NCBI GenBank assembly: GCA_024508855.1
Contig: JANINJ010000107.1
Span: forward strand, 1-64,000
Direction of reading: 5' to 3'
Source: Xanthobacteraceae bacterium
GTDB lineage: Bacteria; Pseudomonadota; Alphaproteobacteria; Rhizobiales; Xanthobacteraceae
DNA length: 64,000 bases
The notes beneath the pieces are model-generated. The model had not been told where the DNA came from and made no database searches. It saw only the letters and a program-made list of their open reading frames with translations. Numbering within the stretch: position 1 is the first letter of the stretch; each line of letters opens with the position of its first letter. The translations under genes and the position numbers were made by a program. Shown here piece after piece: positions 9,137 to 16,924 of the stretch.

Positions 9137-10182
9137 CCGCTTCCGTGATCGCAGAACGGACAACATGGCAACCGGATGCCCGTGCAGTTACCCGCGATGC
9201 CAGCATCGACACCATGCGCGGCATTGCGATCCTGATGGTGATCGCGATCCACTCTCTCCAGCAGCCGCTCGGGACGCCCTGGGGCATTGCTGTCGACGCC
9301 GTTCTCAGGCCATGCGTCCCGATCTTCCTGTTCGCATCGGGTTTCCTCACCGCCCGTTCAGGCCGCGTGGCGCTGGCCAAGCGATTTCAAACCGCCCTGA
9401 TCCCCTACACCATCGCCTTCATCGCGGCCTACATCTACATGGCGGCGCATAATCCGGCGATGGATCACCGGATCACAACGACAGCAGCGCGCTACGTTCT
9501 GGCCTATGTGTTCGTCTATTATTATGTCTTCGTTTATCTCGGCTGCACCGTGATGCTCTGGCTCGCGCTCCGCCTCGCGGGAACCGGCGATTCGCAGCGC
9601 AGGTCCGAACGTCTCGCGGTCATCCTGCTGTTGGCCATCATCGTTGGCCTGATTGTCGGCAGCTATATCGATCCGCTGCTCGATCGCTTCCGCGCATCGC
9701 CGTCTTTCGTTCAAGAGGTACGGCTTCGCGACCTCCCGTTCTGGTTCTGTTTCGTCGCACTTGGAATGCTGGTTGGCACGAGGCATTCGCTGTCCTGGCT
9801 GGAAAATTCCCGTATGCTCTTAGCCGGGGCGACGCTGGCCCTGTTTGCCATCTACGCCGCTGTGCGCGTGATGGTCATCGGCGATGCTGCAGACTACGAT
9901 TCGATAGCATTCTTTGGATATTCTGCGCTGCTCTGCCTGCTGTTGCTGACAATGCAAATCCGCCTACCCGGTCTCGCCTCGCTCGGCTCGGGCAGCTACT
10001 TCCTCTACCTCGGGCATATCTTCGTTGTCATGGCGCTGCGCGATCATTCGTCGCTTCGCCAGTTCGGACCCGTCATCGACTTCATTGCGACCTATTCGAT
10101 TGCGGTGATCGTCAGCGTCGGCGCGCTAACTGCCCTGAGGACGCTTGCACCGCCGCGCGTCGCGCGCTGGCTCGGAGCGTAA
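9133..10182 (+). CDS. Acyltransferase 3 family membrane protein (second of two)
   Basis: ATG 9133 overlaps the preceding stop and gives 349 residues; the longer open frame upstream runs inside the first acyltransferase gene. The protein has the family opening DTMRGIAILMVIAIHS, with His in helix 1, and multiple membrane helices. It is clearly different in sequence from its neighbour, so the pair may modify different positions or use different acyl donors rather than being a recent duplication. Confidence 0.85.
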   Translation: MTASVIAERTTWQPDARAVTRDASIDTMRGIAILMVIAIHSLQQPLGTPWGIAVDAVLRPCVPIFLFASGFLTARSGRVALAKRFQTALIPYTIAFIAAYIYMAAHNPAMDHRITTTAARYVLAYVFVYYYVFVYLGCTVMLWLALRLAGTGDSQRRSERLAVILLLAIIVGLIVGSYIDPLLDRFRASPSFVQEVRLRDLPFWFCFVALGMLVGTRHSLSWLENSRMLLAGATLALFAIYAAVRVMVIGDAADYDSIAFFGYSALLCLLLLTMQIRLPGLASLGSGSYFLYLGHIFVVMALRDHSSLRQFGPVIDFIATYSIAVIVSVGALTALRTLAPPRVARWLGA

Positions 10183-10183
10183 C

Positions 10184-11623
10184 ATGCTGCTGAGGCAGAC
10201 ACTTCTATACATGCCGGCACAGGTCGTCGGACCGCTGTTCCAGCTGATCGCGATGATCGTCTGGACGCATATCGTCAACGATCATACACTCGGCGTCATC
10301 ACCCTCGTCACCGCCACGCACGAGTTGCTGCAGATCGGCCTGCTGGCCTGGTGGTCGCAATTCGTGCTGCGGTTCTTTGGCCGGTTTGACGGCGACGAAA
10401 CCGCATCGCGCTTCTATCCGACCGAAAATATCGTCTTGCTCGGATCGGTCATTTTGCAGAGCTTGCTGATCGTTGCGATTCTGCGCTGGGTCATTGCTCC
10501 GGATGCCGACGCCGCACTGTTGGCCGCTGCGATTTGCTATGTCATCACGCGATCCTTCAATCTGTACATCGCAGAACGCGCACGCGTTCGGCAGCAGATC
10601 GGCATCTACTCCGTCCAGCAGATTGTTGGTCCCTCGGTTGGCTTCATCATCGGGATCGTTCTGATCAAATGGCTGGGGCAACGGCCGGAATGGCCGCTCG
10701 CGGGTTACGCGATCGCCCAACTCGTCGCGACGGTCGTCGTCCTCCCGAAATTGAACTGTAGCTTCCGGCTTTGGCCGATCGATCGCGAGATCATCCGCCA
10801 TGCCCTGCAATACGGTATTCCTCTGATCGTTGGCGGCGCGCTCGGCTGGGTCGGGCTGAATGCGTCGCGATTCATCGTCAACGATATGCTCGGTGTGGCA
10901 GCTGCAGGCTTGTTTGCGGTCGGTTACGGGTTGGGTCAGCGAGCCGCCGCGGTCGCAGCCATGCTGGTTACGGCCGCCGCCTTTCCGCTCGCCGTCAAGC
11001 GCATGGAAGAAAGCGGCAGCGAGGCCGCGATGGAACAACTCGCCCAGAACAGCGCGCTTCTTGTCGCTATCCTGGCGCCGAGCATCGTCGGTATGTTCGC
11101 ACTGCGTACCGAAATCGTTACGCTGCTGATCGCCGTGCCCTTCCAGCAGGTCACCCTCGCGGTTCTGCCCTTGTCGGTTCTGGCTGGAGCCATTCGTAAT
11201 CTTCGTGCGCACTTCGGCGATCAGGTGTTCCTGTTGCACAGCCGTACACGCATGATGGTAGCGATCTCCAGCATCGACGCGGTCATGACCGTCGTCGCCG
11301 GCATTGTGTGCGTTTCGCTTTGGGGTGTGGTCGGGGGAGCCGTCGCAACCGTGATCGCCGCCACGGTGGCGGCCGCAACAAGTTTCGCAATTGGCTTCCG
11401 CGCCTTCGGCCTGACGCTGCCCTTCGGCCACCTGCTTCGCATTTTAGCGGCGACGACCGCGATGGCAGCCGGCCTGCAGCTGGTTCCGGAAGCGAAGACC
11501 TATGCGATGCTTGCTGCGCACATAGCTTTCGGTGCCGCCATATATGTGATCGTTCTCGCCGTGCTGTATGCACCGACACTATCAAGGACGCTGCGGCACC
11601 GGCTGCAACAGTCCAGCGCATGA
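10184..11623 (+). CDS. Wzx-like lipid-linked oligosaccharide flippase (MOP superfamily)
   Basis: Starting at ATG 10184, one base after the previous stop, this 479-residue protein is almost wholly hydrophobic with about twelve predicted helices. The opening (RQTLLYMPAQVVGPLFQLIA) and the layout match polysaccharide-synthesis MATE/MOP transporters. It would flip lipid-linked repeat units to the periplasm for the Wzy-like polymerase. It is the last plus-strand gene before the convergent GH10 gene. The longer in-frame start at 10145 (TTG) lies within the previous gene. Confidence 0.83.
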   Translation: MLLRQTLLYMPAQVVGPLFQLIAMIVWTHIVNDHTLGVITLVTATHELLQIGLLAWWSQFVLRFFGRFDGDETASRFYPTENIVLLGSVILQSLLIVAILRWVIAPDADAALLAAAICYVITRSFNLYIAERARVRQQIGIYSVQQIVGPSVGFIIGIVLIKWLGQRPEWPLAGYAIAQLVATVVVLPKLNCSFRLWPIDREIIRHALQYGIPLIVGGALGWVGLNASRFIVNDMLGVAAAGLFAVGYGLGQRAAAVAAMLVTAAAFPLAVKRMEESGSEAAMEQLAQNSALLVAILAPSIVGMFALRTEIVTLLIAVPFQQVTLAVLPLSVLAGAIRNLRAHFGDQVFLLHSRTRMMVAISSIDAVMTVVAGIVCVSLWGVVGGAVATVIAATVAAATSFAIGFRAFGLTLPFGHLLRILAATTAMAAGLQLVPEAKTYAMLAAHIAFGAAIYVIVLAVLYAPTLSRTLRHRLQQSSA

Positions 11624-11633
11624 ACGCGACGCC

Positions 11634-12734
11634 CTAAACTTTACGCGCTTTTTCGAATGCACGTTCCATTGCAAAATAGAGCGGCTTCTTCTTCATATCG
11701 CTGTCGAAGGGCAACGGCCTGGGCAGGCGCGTCGCCGACGGGTCCTTCTTTCGCGCCGCGTCGGTATAGAACGAATAAGTATCGGAGAGCTCCCAGGTGA
11801 TCACCATCTTGACGGCGGGAACGCGCAAGATATCGGTCAAGAACTTCTCGGCCGTCTCCGCGACCTTGGCGTCACGGCTTGGAATGTCATCCGGAAACGT
11901 ATCATCCCGCACATCGAATTCCGTCACATAGATATCGACCTTGCGTTCGGCGAGTTGGTGAACGAAATCCATGAAGCGCGATGGATCATGCGGATAGCGC
12001 GGTTGCAGATGCCCCTGCAAACCCACGGCATGAAGCGGGACGCCGGCCTGCTTCAATTCATCGACCAGACGCAGAAGTCCGGCGCGCACGGTGTGTCCGA
12101 CATCGTCGTCCCGCTCAGTCTGCGCTTCGTTGAGGACGAACTTCGTTGTCTTGTCGACCTGTCCGGCGCGCGCAAAAGCCCGCCGGATATAGTCGGTTCC
12201 AAATGCGTCGTACCAGGGCCCGACACGATATCCGCCGGGTGCCTTGTGCCCTGGCCAGAACGGCTCGTTCACAATGTCCCACGACTGGAGTTTTCCTTCA
12301 TAGCGACCGATGACCTCGTCGATATAGCTGTCAAAGAAGTTCCGGCGCTCGTCCACGCTCATGGACTTGATCCAGGCTGGAACCCACTCGTTCCAGATCA
12401 GGCAGTGTCCCCGCATCGGAATCCTGTTTTGTGTGCAGAACTGAAGCAGCCGATCTGCGCTGCTATACTGTTTCGGTCCGGGCCGGGGCGCGATGGTGCC
12501 CATCTTTAATGCAACATCGGTCGTAATGACCCGCGTGTGCATTTTGTAAAGCTCTCGATACGCGACATCCTTGTCGATCACCGGCCCTGCGGCAGAACCG
12601 AATACAATTCCATTCGCAGCAGCGGTTGCACCAAGACCAGCATCTGTCGCTGCGGTTGTCGGATTCACGCGCATCGCAACACCTGCGCCGGCAAGAAGAG
12701 ACAGCATTCGTCGTCGCGAAAAATTCAGTCGCAT
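11634..12734 (-). CDS. Glycoside hydrolase family 10 (endo-1,4-beta-xylanase-like), Tat-type signal
   Basis: The start at 12734 is set by a GAGGA ribosome binding site seven bases upstream and by the leader that follows (NFSRRRMLSLLAGAG), which has a Tat-like twin-arginine motif. The 366-residue protein carries GH10 hallmarks: HCLIWN near residue 110, the acid/base WDIVNEPF (Glu157) and the nucleophile YVTEFD (Glu272). The family cleaves beta-1,4 xylan-type backbones with retention. It is secreted and encoded divergently within an exopolysaccharide locus. It may trim the polymer made here, as ExoK-type glycanases do, rather than attack plant xylan; this is inference. No carbohydrate-binding module is present. 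Confidence 0.9.
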   Translation of the reverse strand: MRLNFSRRRMLSLLAGAGVAMRVNPTTAATDAGLGATAAANGIVFGSAAGPVIDKDVAYRELYKMHTRVITTDVALKMGTIAPRPGPKQYSSADRLLQFCTQNRIPMRGHCLIWNEWVPAWIKSMSVDERRNFFDSYIDEVIGRYEGKLQSWDIVNEPFWPGHKAPGGYRVGPWYDAFGTDYIRRAFARAGQVDKTTKFVLNEAQTERDDDVGHTVRAGLLRLVDELKQAGVPLHAVGLQGHLQPRYPHDPSRFMDFVHQLAERKVDIYVTEFDVRDDTFPDDIPSRDAKVAETAEKFLTDILRVPAVKMVITWELSDTYSFYTDAARKKDPSATRLPRPLPFDSDMKKKPLYFAMERAFEKARKV

Positions 12735-12778
12735 AGCGCGTCCTCTATTTTCAAATTGCATGCATGCATTCTTCGCAA

Positions 12779-12799
12779 GCGACGCCATCGTTGCGTCGC
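12779..12799. repeat. Inverted repeat in the GH10 leader region
   Basis: GCGACGC (12779-12785) and GCGTCGC (12793-12799) are perfect 7-base arms around a 7-base spacer. They lie 45-65 bases upstream of the GH10 start and could form an mRNA hairpin or a protein site. Confidence 0.35.
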
Positions 12800-12826
12800 A
12801 ATAGTGCGATTTCATGACCGTGTTGA

Positions 12827-12857
12827 TCGAGTACGGATAACAATCGTGCGTACTCGA
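12827..12857. promoter_or_regulatory. Candidate operator: 9-bp perfect inverted repeat between divergent genes
   Basis: TCGAGTACG (12827-12835) and CGTACTCGA (12849-12857) are perfect inverted arms with a 13-base spacer, so the half-site centres are 22 bases (two helical turns) apart. The site is midway between the divergent GH10 and WecB-type genes, as expected for a dimeric regulator. The regulator is not identified. Confidence 0.45.
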
Positions 12858-12930
12858 CGCGACGTCGACAGGACCTCTCTGACGACTCTCATCAATAAGT
12901 GTTTCGCCATAGTAAGGCCCGGAGATTGCC

Positions 12931-13725
12931 ATGTTGGATGCGCAGATGCGGCAGCACGACAGCCTCACGATCGACGGCATTGCCATCAACACGTTCTCAA
13001 TGTCGGAAGCGATCGACTCAATCGTCTCGGCAGCCCAAGACGGCGACAATTTCAGCGTCTGCACGCTCAATCTCGATCATGTCGACAAGCTCAACAGGCA
13101 GCCGGAATTCCGGGCTGCCTATCGACGGGCGCGATTCATCACGGCGGATGGCTTTCCGATCGTCATTCTCGGGCGCCTCGCGGGTGCATCGATCGAACGC
13201 ACCACGGGCGCTGATCTCGTGCATCCGTTATGCGCAGAAGCGGGCCGAAAGGGCCTGCCAGTCTATCTGTTCGGATCGAACAAGCTGACGCTGCACCGGG
13301 CGGCAAGACGTCTCGCCAGCCGCTATCAAGGCCTCGAGATTGTCGGCGCTTCTTCGCCGGGCCCAACCTTCGATCCGCATTCCAGCGAAGCAGACGAGGC
13401 GATCGAACGAATTCGCGCATCCGGCGCCAGACTTTGTTTCGTCGCACTCGGCGCACCCCGGCAGGAGATTTTCGCGGCACGCTGTCTCGACAGGCTTCCC
13501 TCCACGGGATTGCTGTGTATCGGCGCAGCGCTGGACTTCATTGCCAACACGCAAAATCGCGCGCCCCGATTCACGCAGAAGACCGGTCTCGAATGGGCCT
13601 GGCGCATGATGCGCGATCCGCGCCGCCTCGGGCCGCGCTATGCCCGTTGCGCTGCAGTGATCCCCAAACTGGCGATTCGCAGTATTCCGCAAATCCTGAA
13701 TGCACGTATGAGGAAGACCGCATGA
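12931..13725 (+). CDS. WecB/TagA/CpsF family glycosyltransferase (GT26)
   Basis: The 264-residue protein shows the family pattern: early NLDHV (about residue 47), TADGFPIVILGR, the RTTGADL block and the C-terminal region rich in FVALGAPRQE and IGAALDFIA. Members transfer a ManNAc-uronate, ManNAc or glucose-type residue to a lipid-linked acceptor in capsule, teichoic-acid or gum synthesis (GumM belongs here). It starts the second plus-strand unit of the locus and overlaps the following glycosyltransferase by ATGA. The exact sugar cannot be told. Confidence 0.9.
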   Translation: MLDAQMRQHDSLTIDGIAINTFSMSEAIDSIVSAAQDGDNFSVCTLNLDHVDKLNRQPEFRAAYRRARFITADGFPIVILGRLAGASIERTTGADLVHPLCAEAGRKGLPVYLFGSNKLTLHRAARRLASRYQGLEIVGASSPGPTFDPHSSEADEAIERIRASGARLCFVALGAPRQEIFAARCLDRLPSTGLLCIGAALDFIANTQNRAPRFTQKTGLEWAWRMMRDPRRLGPRYARCAAVIPKLAIRSIPQILNARMRKTA

Positions 13726-15002
13726 TCTCTACCATCACGCTTGCACAGCGCGCGCGTAACGCACATCCCCCCAGGGACCCGCGTTACAATATCTGCCTGA
13801 TCCATCCGTTCGATCCGCGCGGCGAAAAGGTCGGCGGTCTCGAGACCTATATCCGCGACTTCATCACGTTTCACCCCGAAGATACCGACCTGCTGTTGAT
13901 CGGCGTCGACTCCACCGGTCAGTTGGCGCTCGGCAAGGTACATCGGCTGACCTTCAGGGGGCGGTCGTTCGATTTTCTGCCGATCCTTCACTATTCGGAT
14001 CAGAAAGCGCGCGAAGCGGCGCGCAGCATTCGCTCCTCGCTGACCGGTCAGTTCTTTGTCGCACTGGTCAGTCACTTCGGCATGATCGCCCGATTGATCC
14101 GAAAACGGCGCTGTTCCATCGATCTGCGGCGAGTGGAGTTCTCGTGGCTTCCGGCCATTCTGCGATCGCCATTCATACAGATGCTGCACGGCGAAGGCGC
14201 ACCAAAACTGCAGATGGACTCGCTGCTGAAAAAGTATTCCTTTGTTCACAATGCCGGCGAGCGTTTCGCGGTGGCGATGAGCGAGAAGTTCCTTTGCGTC
14301 AATCCGTTCATCACGGAACGGCTCCAGAACACCTATCCGCGGCGACGTGAAAAGATCGACACCCTCTGGACCTGGGTGAATACCGAGATATTCCAGCCGC
14401 AGCCCTTCTCCGATCACTCCGGAGCTTTCCGCATCGTCTTCGCCGGGCGCCTCGACGAATTCAAGGACCCCGCCTTGATGTTCACGACCATCGGCCGGCT
14501 GCGTGAGCGGCTGGGACGTCCGGTGGAATTCCACTACATCGGCACCAGCGATCCGCATCGCTTTGCCGAATTCAAGGCCATCGAGGATATTACGGTCCAG
14601 CACGGCTTCAAGGATGCCGTCGGAATGGCGGCGACCCTGGCACATGCCCATTCCGGCATCCTCACGTCCGAGTTCGAAGGCATGCCGCGCTTCGTTCTTG
14701 AAACTCTGGCGGTCGGGCGCCCGGTCGTCGCCACCCATCTCCCCCAACTCGAAGCCGTGATTCACGATGGCGAGAGCGGGTTCCTGATTCCGCGCAGCGA
14801 CTCGCGTGACGAGATGGCGGACCAACTCGTTCAACGATTTGTCGAAATCAAAAAGCAGATCGATACGGGCGCTATCGATCCGGCTCGTGTCGCAACCAAT
14901 ATCCGCACGTTCACACCGAATACACAGCTCGCGCGCGTGTTCCGCTATCATCAGGAAATTCAGAACGCACGCGGGATCGTCCACGCGATCCCGTCGTATT
15001 GA
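13722..15002 (+). CDS. Glycosyltransferase, GT4 family
   Basis: ATG 13722 overlaps the preceding stop and gives 426 residues. The N-terminal domain contains GEKVGGLETYIRDF, typical of the acceptor domain of GT4 enzymes. The C-terminal domain has IVFAGRLDEFKDP and the donor-binding EFEGMPRFVLETLAVG (E-x7-E) motif. It is a cytoplasmic transferase of the repeat-unit assembly line. A longer open frame begins at 13230 but that part lies inside the WecB-type gene. Confidence 0.87.
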   Translation: MISTITLAQRARNAHPPRDPRYNICLIHPFDPRGEKVGGLETYIRDFITFHPEDTDLLLIGVDSTGQLALGKVHRLTFRGRSFDFLPILHYSDQKAREAARSIRSSLTGQFFVALVSHFGMIARLIRKRRCSIDLRRVEFSWLPAILRSPFIQMLHGEGAPKLQMDSLLKKYSFVHNAGERFAVAMSEKFLCVNPFITERLQNTYPRRREKIDTLWTWVNTEIFQPQPFSDHSGAFRIVFAGRLDEFKDPALMFTTIGRLRERLGRPVEFHYIGTSDPHRFAEFKAIEDITVQHGFKDAVGMAATLAHAHSGILTSEFEGMPRFVLETLAVGRPVVATHLPQLEAVIHDGESGFLIPRSDSRDEMADQLVQRFVEIKKQIDTGAIDPARVATNIRTFTPNTQLARVFRYHQEIQNARGIVHAIPSY

Positions 15003-15009
15003 GGCGATA

Positions 15010-16227
15010 TTGAAGATTCTGCTCCTTACGAGCGAATTTTCGCCAGCGATGGGTGGCATCGGCACCTATGCGCGTGAAATCGCCGCGGCTGCGACCCACC
15101 TTGGCGCAGAGATCACTGTGGTTGCTCCCGATTATGCACGCGACCTGGCGTCAGACGATCGGGCGCTGCCATTTCAGGTTCGGCGCTTTCGCGGTGGTCT
15201 TCACTCGATGCGGCACCTGCCGCCGAAGATCCGGTTGGCGCGGGATCAGGTCGCTACGGCCTCCTATGACATCGTGCATGCCGCCGATTGGCCGTTCTTC
15301 ATTCCAGTGGCCATGTCACGCCGCCGCACGCCTGCACGCTTAATTGTTACGGTTCATGGTACCGAGATCAACGAAACCCAGACACGTCTGAAGCGCCTCG
15401 CCATCAGTACGGCGGGCGTCTTCGGACCACGCACTGAAATTGCTGCGAACAGCCGGTATACGCGCGACCTGTTTAAACAGCGCTTTTCCATAGATCCGAA
15501 ACAGATCAAGGCAATCCCGCTTGGCGTATCCGATTTCTGGTTCGGACCGCGCGCCTCGCGCGAGGCTGTTCGACAAGCTCACGGAATTTCGAGCCACAAG
15601 ATCGTGCTGGTGACTGTTGCCCGGCTGACCCGGCGCAAGGGTCATCATATGGCTCTCGCCGCACTCGCGCGTTTGCCGCACGAAATCCGCAAACGCATCG
15701 TCTGGCTGGTCGTCGGGCCCCCGGGGGAGTCCGATTACGTCGAAGAGCTGCACCGTCTTGCCGCTGAAGCGGATTGCGATGTCCGGATGCTCGGCCCGTT
15801 GCCGGATCACGACATTCGCGATCTGTACGGCGCAAGCGATCTGTTCTGCCTCACCGGGGTGCCCGATCCATCGGGCCGGGTCGAAGGATTCGGCCTCGTC
15901 TACCTCGAAGCTGCAGCGGTTGGTCTACCGAGCGTTGCAACCGCGATCGGCGGCGTTCCCGATGCTGTCGTCGCGGACGAAACAGGCTTTCTCGTCGAAC
16001 CATCGATCGACGCGATCGCTCACGCTATCGGGCGGATGGTTACCGAGCGCAATCTTCGCGTCACTATGGCGGAGCGTGCTCTTGTGCACGCCGATTCATT
16101 ATCATGGGAGCGCTGTGCTGCCGAAACCTACGGTTTGCCGCACTCCGCGCGACGGAACGCCGCGCAGCAAACCGAAATAACGCGCCAAACCGACAATGAG
16201 ACATTACAGCTTGCGGCCGATAGTTAA
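15010..16227 (+). CDS. Glycosyltransferase, GT4 family
   Basis: TTG 15010 is taken as start because GAGGCG stands just upstream, the previous gene ends at 15002, and the protein then begins with the canonical KILLLTSEFSPAMGGIGTY of GT4 enzymes (405 residues). The donor domain includes VTVARLTRRKGH and GRVEGFGLVYLEAAAVG (E-x7-E motif). A longer frame from 14806 lies within the previous gene. It is the third GT4 enzyme of the locus, probably coupled to its neighbour. Confidence 0.87.
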   Translation: MKILLLTSEFSPAMGGIGTYAREIAAAATHLGAEITVVAPDYARDLASDDRALPFQVRRFRGGLHSMRHLPPKIRLARDQVATASYDIVHAADWPFFIPVAMSRRRTPARLIVTVHGTEINETQTRLKRLAISTAGVFGPRTEIAANSRYTRDLFKQRFSIDPKQIKAIPLGVSDFWFGPRASREAVRQAHGISSHKIVLVTVARLTRRKGHHMALAALARLPHEIRKRIVWLVVGPPGESDYVEELHRLAAEADCDVRMLGPLPDHDIRDLYGASDLFCLTGVPDPSGRVEGFGLVYLEAAAVGLPSVATAIGGVPDAVVADETGFLVEPSIDAIAHAIGRMVTERNLRVTMAERALVHADSLSWERCAAETYGLPHSARRNAAQQTEITRQTDNETLQLAADS

Positions 16228-16663
16228 AAATCATCGGCTCGGAACCCGCGTGATCGCATATCTGGCGTTATCTATTACCGCTGTGCTTGCCACAACGCCA
16301 GGTCATGCCGAGAGCTGCACCAAGAGCCGCGATTATCTACTGGGTGGCAGTGCGGGAGACTTACCGGGCCCCGCGGAGTCTTACCGCAATCTCTTCAAGA
16401 TCTGCATGGAAACGACCGCGATGCCAAATGTGAAAGACGCGTTCGTTTTGCGCGACGGCGGCATCGCCGCGATTCCCAAACAGGATACCATACCCGCCAC
16501 AGCAGCCACGCTTTCTCACTTCTGCGATGCCTATCCGCGCGCCACGCTACGCTTCCTCAGCCGCAAAGATCTTCAACGAGGCGTGGGGGTCGGGCGTATC
16601 GTCCAGATGTCATCGACCGGATCGACATCATGCCCCCAGATCAAAGGGAATGCCGTCCGCTAG
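16196..16663 (+). CDS. Small secreted protein of unknown function
   Basis: The 155-residue product has an N-terminal signal sequence (core IAYLALSITAVLATT, cleavage near GHA-ES), and its mature part has four cysteines, enough for two disulfide bonds. I do not recognise the family. The ATG at 16196 overlaps the glycosyltransferase by 32 bases; GTG 16250 with a GGAA element upstream would avoid the overlap and keep the signal peptide (137 residues). Its place at the end of the polysaccharide unit suggests an envelope role, but nothing in the sequence shows a function. Confidence 0.55.
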   Translation: MRHYSLRPIVKNHRLGTRVIAYLALSITAVLATTPGHAESCTKSRDYLLGGSAGDLPGPAESYRNLFKICMETTAMPNVKDAFVLRDGGIAAIPKQDTIPATAATLSHFCDAYPRATLRFLSRKDLQRGVGVGRIVQMSSTGSTSCPQIKGNAVR

Positions 16664-16924
16664 CCTTCGAGGCTTTCGACGCTGCTTGCATTTTCAACAT
16701 GCGCGTCGTGCATCGGTCATCCGTGTTTCCGCGCATCCCACGGATGGAACGGACAAATCGGGCCTCATATCGGGCGACTATCCGTGTGTACCCTCCCGCT
16801 TTGATCGTTGCCGCGTGGACACAAGGCATTGCCCGGGAAATACAATTTGACTTGTTATAACATTATGACATTCTAAGCCCCGAAGGCCGCAACAAATGGC
16901 CTCGCAACACCTAGGGAGGGAAGA
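16664..16924. other. Intergenic region before the sugar ABC operon
   Basis: No gene is seen. A 5-bp stem with a 3-base loop (16662-16674) just after the preceding stop is too weak to call a terminator. The 3' half holds the promoter/operator described separately. Confidence 0.5.
16847..16875 (+). promoter_or_regulatory. Probable promoter with a TGTTATAACA operator for the ABC-sulfatase operon
   Basis: TTGACT (16847-16852) fits a -35 box. A perfect 10-base palindrome, TGTTATAACA, spans 16853-16862, directly next to it and 50-70 bases upstream of the binding-protein start. GntR/HutC-type repressors commonly bind such short AT-rich palindromes, and one is encoded at 21144. The -10 box is weak (ATTCTA-like at 16870). 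Confidence 0.45.

Noticed and set aside
10205-11431. Minus-strand open frame (408 codons) opposite the Wzx-like gene
   Set aside because: Very polar composition (Asp, Arg, Gln, His) and no domain; the opposite strand encodes a clear membrane protein with proper start and context.
11568-12509. Plus-strand open frame (313 codons) opposite the GH10 gene
   Set aside because: GH10 has both catalytic motifs and a signal peptide on the minus strand; the plus frame shows nothing recognisable.
13638-15065. Minus-strand open frame (475 codons) opposite a GT4 glycosyltransferase
   Set aside because: Antisense shadow of a gene with intact GT4 motifs; no ribosome binding site or recognisable domain.
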